Shown: positions 57,114 to 64,000 of the stretch, piece by piece
Position numbering within the stretch: position 1 is the first letter of the stretch
Layout of the letters: the number at the start of each line of letters is the position of its first letter
From: Heliocidaris tuberculata
Taxonomy: Eukaryota; Echinodermata; Echinoidea; Camarodonta; Echinometridae
Assembly: GCA_025618425.1 (NCBI GenBank)
Contig: CM046844.1
Coordinates: 13,951,580-14,015,579 of the forward strand
Reading direction: 5' to 3'
Length of the DNA stretch: 64,000 bases
Position numbers and translations under genes: made by a program
The notes under the pieces: model-generated
Told to the model about the DNA's origin: nothing
Seen by the model: only the letters and a program-made list of their open reading frames with translations
Databases searched by the model: none

Positions 57114-57320
57114 CTCGCTAGTCATAAGGACCGCTATCGATAACGTGTGAATGAATGAGCGGTCCTTTATACATAGCGGTCCTTATGGATAGCGAGCAAA
57201 TCATATACAAATTACTTTGCTATTCATAAGGTCTGCTAGTCGTAATGACCGCTATTCATAAGGACCGCTATCCATAATGCGTGACTAAATGAATAGCGGT
57301 CCTTATGAATAGCGAGCAGA
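57114..57320. repeat. Cluster of inverted copies of an ATAAGGACCGCTAT motif
   Basis: The 14-mer ATAAGGACCGCTAT, or a close variant, occurs six times in ~205 bp, three in each orientation. Together they form two successive hairpins, 57114-57197 and about 57220-57317, both ending in TATNNATAGCGAGCA. Confidence 0.85.
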
Positions 57321-58069
57321 ACCTGATGAAATAATATGTCACTCTAGGCACTTGACAAAGATGTAGGCATTAAATTTGAATATATTTCGATAACGGTTTA
57401 TTGCTCTTCGTAGTTCCTATCTGCGTAACAAAATGTATCGTACGCTGAGAGGCAGAAGAGCGTATATACTTTACACAGAAGGCTTGTTGAAATACCTTGC
57501 TTGCGATGATAGCCCCCCTTCTCGAGCTTGCCCCCCATCTGGCACCCCTCTCGCCTCGTCTTTCATCCCCTCATCTCCTGCTCATCTCATCCTCATCTCA
57601 AGCCTGGAGCTGAAACACTCCATTAACATTCAATTATCCCTCTACCATTAATAAGGTCTGTCATTTGGTGGAATTATGATTTGCTTGTTATCTTAAGCTA
57701 CTCATCGCTGATGGAGAGCGAGCTTGTTTTCTTGACTCGGCCACCATTCTCCTAGACCATCTGGTTACATCATCTCTAAATTCTACATTTTGAAATAGGT
57801 TGTTACTTACCTTTTTTTTTTCTTTAGGAGAGAGTTTGATAAAAGATGTTGTGCTAAATAGTTATTTTCTTTTCAGTTCAATTCATTTCAATTCATTAAT
57901 GGTTTATTTGTATTTGCAATTCATGTTCTTTCAATTCATTCTTTACTCATTTATTTATACCAGACTTATATTCATTTTCCCAAATATAATCATGCATTCT
58001 TTTGCTCTTCTTTCACCTTTAATTAATGTTTGCTCAGATTCCATCTGCTATTCCTTCACATACCCTTCT

Positions 58070-58072
<3 letters not shown>
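57321..58072. other. AT-rich non-coding DNA
   Basis: The frame at 57433-57651 has a brief GC-richer, Pro/Ser-rich part but no domain or splice context. Confidence 0.4.
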
Positions 58073-58110
<38 letters not shown>

Positions 58111-58123
58111 CCTCCCTCTCTCT
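58073..58123 (+). repeat. (CT)n and (CCCT)n microsatellite
   Basis: About 17 CT units followed by short CCCT units, within a broader T/C-rich region to about 58400. Confidence 0.95.
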
Positions 58124-59139
58124 TGATCTCATTCTCACTCTATAATCTTCTCATGATCTTTCTATCACTTTCTCAGTCTTTCATCCCAAATCTCCCTTAC
58201 TCTAACACTTTCCCTCTACATATTTTTTCCTTTTTGGGGGGTGATTATTTTTTTATAACTGATTAGCTCCTCCACCCATCAAATATATTCATTACATCAA
58301 TACACTTTTCTACAATTCTCCATCTCACAGAATTTACAACATGTTTTTCCCAATTTCTATATCTTTGTCTTACTCTTTGTATATATTTCCCCTTTTTCTT
58401 CTGAAGGATGTACATAAAATACAATGCTGTTGTCTAAAAGTTCCGATGTCATTTTTTAAACTTTCAAATTTGATCATGTCTGTTTTATTTCGCTTTGATT
58501 TGAATTTATGTACATTTCATCATATCTTGGACTACTTTGTGGTAGGTCCAGTGAGTTCATAACCTACTTCTCATTCCTGGAATTCCACGTCTAAATCTTG
58601 GCGCTTTGAAAATCAGATTTTATCTCAAACAAGTACATGTTTTATGTGGAATGAAACTAGCTGTCAGTGATAGTTTCAGTCATTATGAAACTATTTGATG
58701 CAGGTTTCTTTGAATCCAACTCTATTCCATGAGAATTTAAAGCTGTTGAGGCCCCGCAAAGGGAGACCCTACCCCATATATGCCTGTAGTAGGTCTTTGC
58801 TGTTGACGTCATGTCGTGCAAGTCCAGTTCCATGCAGACACCAATAAATGTATAGAGTTCAGGAGAAAGTTAGTTCTAGGGGAAAACTGTCCTCTCTTTG
58901 TGGTGAAACTTTAGATATGAGTATGGAAGTGGATCCTATTACCGAACACTTTTCAGAAAATCAACCATAGCAAATAAAATATCAAATGAATATCTGTCAG
59001 ACTTACATAATGAATGCTTAAAGTCCTACAGAAAAAGAAGTTGGTGGAATTTGAAAAAGACAATGTAGATTTAATACGATATTCCCTTCCAAGTGAACAC
59101 CTTCCCAACGATGTGGCGTTTTGGTCTCTTGAAAAGGTA
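58124..59139. other. Non-coding DNA; weak exon-like stretch at 59032-59136
   Basis: Mostly T/C-rich or AT-rich. One 105-nt stretch bounded by TCCTACAG and AAG|GTATT gives 35 open codons of protein-like composition (VEFEKDNVDLIRYSLPSEHL), but the acceptor has a poor pyrimidine tract and its end touches an inverted-repeat element. Confidence 0.35.
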
Positions 59140-59397
59140 TTGTATTACCGAACATGTGCCCCTATGAAAAAAAGACACACAACTTACCCCCGATTTGGGG
59201 CCAAGGGGGTGACACCTGGGGGTGACGAAAAAGCAGGTTATAAGATGCATGTATTACTTATGTTTTTTTGCCTCATTTTATGATCTTCTGCCCGTGTTCT
59301 CTGTGTAAAATAGTGTGGTGAACATATACGCGTAGTCCCACGCATACATGTATGAAAGACATTTTAGGCGCTTAACTGTATGTGTTCAGTAATACAA
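59140..59397. mobile_element. Possible small inverted-repeat element, ~258 bp
   Basis: TTGTATTACCGAACATG at the left and TTGTATTACTGAACACA on the complement of the right agree at 14 of 17 positions. The related string CTATTACCGAACAC also occurs at 58938, so boundaries are uncertain. Confidence 0.5.
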
Positions 59398-60399
59398 TAA
59401 TTCAATAATTCGATAATTCGATAATTTTTTGACTACACTGGTCAAATAGAGGGCAGAAATCAGCAACATTTGCTTTTGATAATATGTGAAGATGCAAATT
59501 GATAGGAGCCAAGAAAATAAACAATAGCTACCCTCTTGCTAGTTACATATATTCCCTTAATTGTCCCTTAAGGTTTAGAAAGGTTCTAGAAGATATACAT
59601 TTTGAATGAATGTGATGTCAATCCATTAAAAATTTTGTGTATAGTAATTATCACTCTGTTTTCACAAATTTCTTTGTCATCTTCTTAAGATTGTCTGTGA
59701 AATTTATTCTGCATCTTTATTATCTCATTTTCTGTCCCTCTGTACATTTTTCCCTCTCTTTCAGATTTATTTCTTTTTCCATTTCCTTGGTGCAATTTGT
59801 TTTACTTTTTTCCTTTTTATTTATCTGTATCTCTTCTCATTCTCTTTTCTCCTTTCTCCTTCTCTCTCTCTCTCTCTCTTCTTCTTTCTCTCTTCTATCC
59901 CTCTCTTTCCCTTTTTCTCCCTTTACATCTTTCCTTTTGCTATTTATGTATCCCTTTTTAAAAACATTTCCTCAGGCCCCCGTGCAGCTCTCTTCATAGG
60001 CTCTTCCTATTCACAATTAAGTAATAGATTCTTACAACATTTGATAGTAAATCATGCACACAAAGATTTCTATACTATCCTCCGCAATAGGATACACTAA
60101 GCCTACTTGTCTCCTCCTATCTCCTGCTCTCTTAATCTTTTAAGAAGCATTCTACATGCAAGAGCCAAAAAATGGTTGCATAGTCCAGTTTTTCAAACAG
60201 TTAATAAAAATGTATTTCTTCGTATAATATATTGACAAGTTTTTATTGCTCCAAAGTATGCATGCAACAATATGCTTTGATTTAAAAAAAAAAAAAGTAA
60301 ACATTAAAGGAAGATTTCAATATTTGTTTAGTTCAGCATTTGAACTGGGGATACTTTTTAGATTTAAATGATATAATTCTGGTGGGAAAAGTGTACTCC
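59398..60399. other. Non-coding DNA with a pyrimidine-rich tract
   Basis: 59640-59975 is strongly T/C-rich and yields a 120-residue Ser/Phe/Leu frame of no significance. Confidence 0.5.
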
Positions 60400-60791
60400 T
60401 TAAAGGGATTCAGTAACTTTGTGGAGGCTTGATTTAATAAATTGTTGAATTTTGATATCTGTCTTGTATAATGATGTATATAATATATAGACGGGCATAG
60501 AAAGGTTTTCAAATATATAATGCTATTATTAAGATATCTATGACTGAATACTCCCATTTACGAAAGCGTTTGGCCATACGCTTTAGTCTAACACCGAGTC
60601 TATGGGGGGAAATGAGTCTGGCATTTCCGGTCACTTGCATATGTTTACTTTTGTGAAGTACATGATGATTTTGAAGTGCTTTTTTTTTTTCCTGGGCTTC
60701 ATTTTTACACCATATTACATACACTGATAGCATGTAAGGCCAGGCAGCTCAGATTTTATCAAGCCTCTACAAAGTTACCAAATCACTTTAA
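60400..60791 (+). mobile_element. ~395-bp TTAA MITE family (C), copy 2
   Basis: 392 bp between TTAA sites, same orientation and high similarity to 10617-11014 across the full length, including GACTGAATACTCCCATTTAC and GGAAATGCCAGACT-type text on the complement. Confidence 0.85.
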
Positions 60792-63506
60792 GATCCCGAG
60801 AACAAGAGTTGCTTGCTATATGATTGAAAGGGCTTTCTTGGCTTCTGCACCTTTTCTACAAAATTTATTACCAGTTGAGTTACACACGGTACTACAAATT
60901 CCTTAATAGTTTTTAGCCAAAGTTGAAAACTTTTCTAATTTTTAGTAATGGTCGATACAAGGGTATGCCTCTCATTTTGAATCATCAATTGAATTCTTTC
61001 CACTCAACAAAATTTAGAGAGTAGTAAGTGTATTCTATATACAATGGGTGGGGAAATCAACATAGAGGTGATTATCTTGCAGATTTTGGGGTGATTATGA
61101 AAACAAACGCGCTCTTTATAAAACACCTTCTTCAGTGTGCATTAGAAAAACTTGTTGAATATGCACTATTCAAAATCATGTTATCATTTTGACCACTCTC
61201 CATCTGTAGTTGCAAAGGAAATTGTTAGTTTTGAATAACTGTTATGCGGATATGTTGTTTCAGTATTGGGCAGTCCAAGTATTGCCTTGAGGCTGTGTTT
61301 CTATAAGTTAATTGGCATGGCTGCTTTTCATTATTTCACAAATTGGTTATTTACTCTTTAACGAAATTCCTAACTTTATTAAAAGAGTTCAGTGCCTTAG
61401 GCCATTAAAACTGTCTCTTTTGCTTCAAAAAGCTCCTTTAATTTCCTTCTGAAAATGCAGAGCAGGTTCATGTATTGCAAAGTTTAATAAAACTGGTCAC
61501 AGCTTTCACTAAAATGAAGAATAGAGAGCAAGAAAAACGATTTTAAAATTTTGTCAGGTGAAATGCTATTTCTCATACATGCTTGTCAATGTCTTGGTCC
61601 AGTAAGGGTTGATATATTTGAAAAAGTAAAATCAATTTAACCACTTCTCTAAACCCCTTCAGTATCATCAAGTTAACACACATAGTGACAGATATAATTT
61701 TGTGGTACGGTTTTCAAATCATATTGCCTCTTTCGCTCTTTTTTCACATTGTGAAAAAGTTGTTCCATACTTGATTTTACCTCTCAACTCTTGAATCGCT
61801 TTTCAAGATGAAGAAGAAAGGCGTTTTTATTTGGAAAAAAAATTTATTAAAATCAAAATTGTGGTGGTTCAAAATACTAAAGGGTTTATAGGATATCCTT
61901 ACAAATCCCTTTATCAAAGAACTTTATAAAAGACATGTATACAAAAATAATAAAGCCCTTTATATATGTTAACAAAAAAACCAAAAAAAAACCAGATTGC
62001 TATTGGCTGATATACTTATATAATTCAATATTTTAGCATAGCATGCTATGAGATAGGTCAAGAGAAACCTGGACGATCCTTGGTGGTTTTGCCAAGTTGA
62101 TATGATCAAGACAGTTGTTCATCATCAATTCTCTGTTTCACCCCCACATCAACAAGTTAGAGGACACAAGTAAATATATGTTCTTGAATAGTGATGGATG
62201 TGAACCAGACATTGGGATTGATGGTTAGGAAAATTAAACTTCCATTTCCTCTAAAAAAAAATTGGCAAGGTTAAAAGCTTGTTTATTTGAGGACAACAAG
62301 CATTTTAAAGAAGTCATCAAATACATAGCAGACCACTTGACCTGCTCTTGAAATGGTAAATTATTTGAAGAGGCCGTCATTATTTCTAAGTATTTGATCC
62401 TTTTTATCATTATCAGTTTGATCCAAAAGATTTCACTGAAGGATATATATATACATATATATTTCTGTGTCCAGTCTTGAGTTGTCACATGACTGTTTTT
62501 CTTTTCCGGTTGCAGGCATAATGTTTTTTCACGCATTTAAAATAATTTGTGATATTTACAAAATCATTTTTTTTCAACCTCGATCAGAACCCCCCAAATC
62601 TCACTTATGAGTATATTTGTATGAGTGGCAATTCAAATTGCACTAAGCTTGCATTTTTTCGTGAATTCATCAACACACTTATTTGCCTTGTACTCAGTGT
62701 TACTGAGAAGGTCACTTGAAGTAGAAATTCGAGTGAGATTGAATTGCAGTTCAGTTTTTAAAATCTTTTTTCTTTTTCTTGTGTGTGATAGAATAGGCCT
62801 GCTGTCTTTTGTGAATCATCAGTAATCGTAAATTTTGTAGCCTTCTCCCTTGTTTGTCACTTTATCAGTCAAACTAGTTTGTCATGAAAACTTAGACTAC
62901 TTTGCATGTCTACTAACTCAAATGAACATAAATTATAATCATTGGAAGGGGAGGGCACTGTTTTATCAAATGAAAGTGCCTTGTGATAGGTCTTGATATA
63001 ACTATCATTATTGATATACTATTTGTCTACTAGCTAGTCCGATGTTAGAAGAATATGATTAAGTTGAAATTCATCTCAAGTTTAAGAGAGAGATCTTGCC
63101 CTTTCCTCCCCCCCCCCCCCACCAAAAATAAATAGATAAATAGAACAATATGAGCATATTGTTGCAGATTCCAAACGTTCTGCCATAATTTGACATGATT
63201 TGAAAGTAGCCTGTTAGAAATTTTTTCAGTGTTGAAAAGATTTCCCTGAAAAACTTATCAATATAAGTATTGGCAAAAGAGAAAATCTATATGGGTATTC
63301 TATAAATGAATTTTATTAGTACTCCACAAACTCAAAATGGTGTTGACTTTCTTTATGCTGTTAAATGCGGTGCTCACAGGGTTGAAGTTATTGATAGCTA
63401 TGCAGAACCCAAATCTGATTTTATTATTGTATACAATAAGGTTTTAAGTAGTATCTTTAACCCAGTATCCAGGGCTTTAGTGATACCTTGCAAACGATCA
63501 TATCAA
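60792..63506. other. AT-rich non-coding DNA
   Basis: C run at about 63109-63120. The 67-residue frame at 63306-63509 has protein-like composition (KCGAHRVEVIDSYAEPKSDF) but no recognised domain or flanking splice sites. Confidence 0.4.
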
Positions 63507-63922
63507 TAGCTATGTTCATACGAGACTTGTGGTTTAAAAACTTTAAGTTAACGAAACAACGACTCACTGACAATGACTAGGATTCACATGGGCCTGAAAC
63601 AACAACGCTCGTTGTTCTGAGATTACAAGTCGAGCGATCGTTGTTCAACATGAACAGAGAGGTCATCGTTAACAATGAGAATGCTAAACTTAAGGTTTAT
63701 TCTGTCCGCATGGTCCATAATGACCACAGAGGACTCCCCAACCCCCCCCCCCCTTGCTGCCCATGGTTTAGGCGTTAACTACAAGCTCGCTTATGGTTCT
63801 CTAGAACTACAAGTAGACTAAGTTTCGAAACTATGATTCCATTCATACGGTCTGAAAATACAAGTACAAGAGAAACTACAAGTGAAACGTAAAGTTTAGC
63901 TCCCTTCGTGTGAACCTGACTA
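63507..63922 (-). mobile_element. MITE family with GTTTCGAAAC motifs (G), copy 2
   Basis: Reverse-orientation match to 49961-50418: TAGCTATGTTCATACGAGAC at the start, ACAAGTCGAGCGATCGTTGTT in the middle, and CCCTTCGTGTGAACCTGACTA at the end. A C run lies at about 63741-63752, inside the element. Confidence 0.8.
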
Positions 63923-64000
63923 TTATCAAAGGGGGAAGGGGGATGGATGATGACATAACTCTCTGTCATCCGGCCCTGAAGATGGAGATAGATTGAGAAA

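Noticed and set aside
63306..63509. 67-codon frame with protein-like composition
   Set aside because: No domain, no splice signals at its edges, and in AT-rich surroundings; kept only as a note in the interval description.

Overview
The window looks like non-coding, repeat-rich DNA of a metazoan, most plausibly a marine deuterostome such as a sea urchin or other echinoderm (inference). The clues are an AT-rich background, no bacterial-type gene density, many short inverted-repeat transposons (some TTAA-flanked, some with GGGCCC and TTTCATAA ends), tRNA-derived SINEs and a DIRS-type retrotransposon. I recognise no complete host gene. The stretch reads as intergenic or long-intron DNA, with one reasonable candidate host exon at 46222-46443.

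The dominant feature is a full-length DIRS-type tyrosine-recombinase retrotransposon at 14478-21188, sharply more GC-rich than its surroundings. It has 153-bp inverted terminal repeats (152/153 identical) and a 101-bp internal complementary region that matches both outer ends exactly. In order it carries a Gag-like ORF, reverse transcriptase, RNase H, a Dam-like methyltransferase-type domain and a tyrosine recombinase. The RT and RNase H frames are separated by an apparent one-base loss in a G-run at 18915-18918. Neither the RT nor the recombinase frame has a suitably placed ATG, which implies frameshifting or another non-standard start. The element sits in the ATT-rich tail of a tRNA-Glu-like SINE, without a visible target duplication.

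The rest is mostly small non-autonomous elements. These are a ~500-bp TTAA-flanked family (about six copies or fragments, two nearly identical), a ~395-bp TTAA family (two copies), an ~895-bp TTAA fold-back, a ~440-bp family rich in GTTTCGAAAC-type motifs (two copies and a fragment), GGGCCC-ended MITEs (three), single-copy inverted-repeat elements at 8.3, 31.6, 40.4, 41.7, 49.4 and 59.1 kb, and a minus-strand SINE at 46.6-47.1 kb. A family of eight very short (60-75 bp) palindromes, with arms near AGCCAGAAGGGC, is scattered from 3.9 to 36 kb. Tandem repeats include a 9-copy 48-bp minisatellite at 29.4-29.8 kb, a 457-bp duplication at 0.6-1.5 kb, purine- or pyrimidine-only tracts and many G/C homopolymers of 9-19 bases.

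Between these are long AT-rich stretches with no recognisable genes; their content is noted entry by entry. A pyrimidine tract followed by CAG|GTAAG at 6421-6476 fits a recursive splice site, which would suit a long host intron, but this is unproven.
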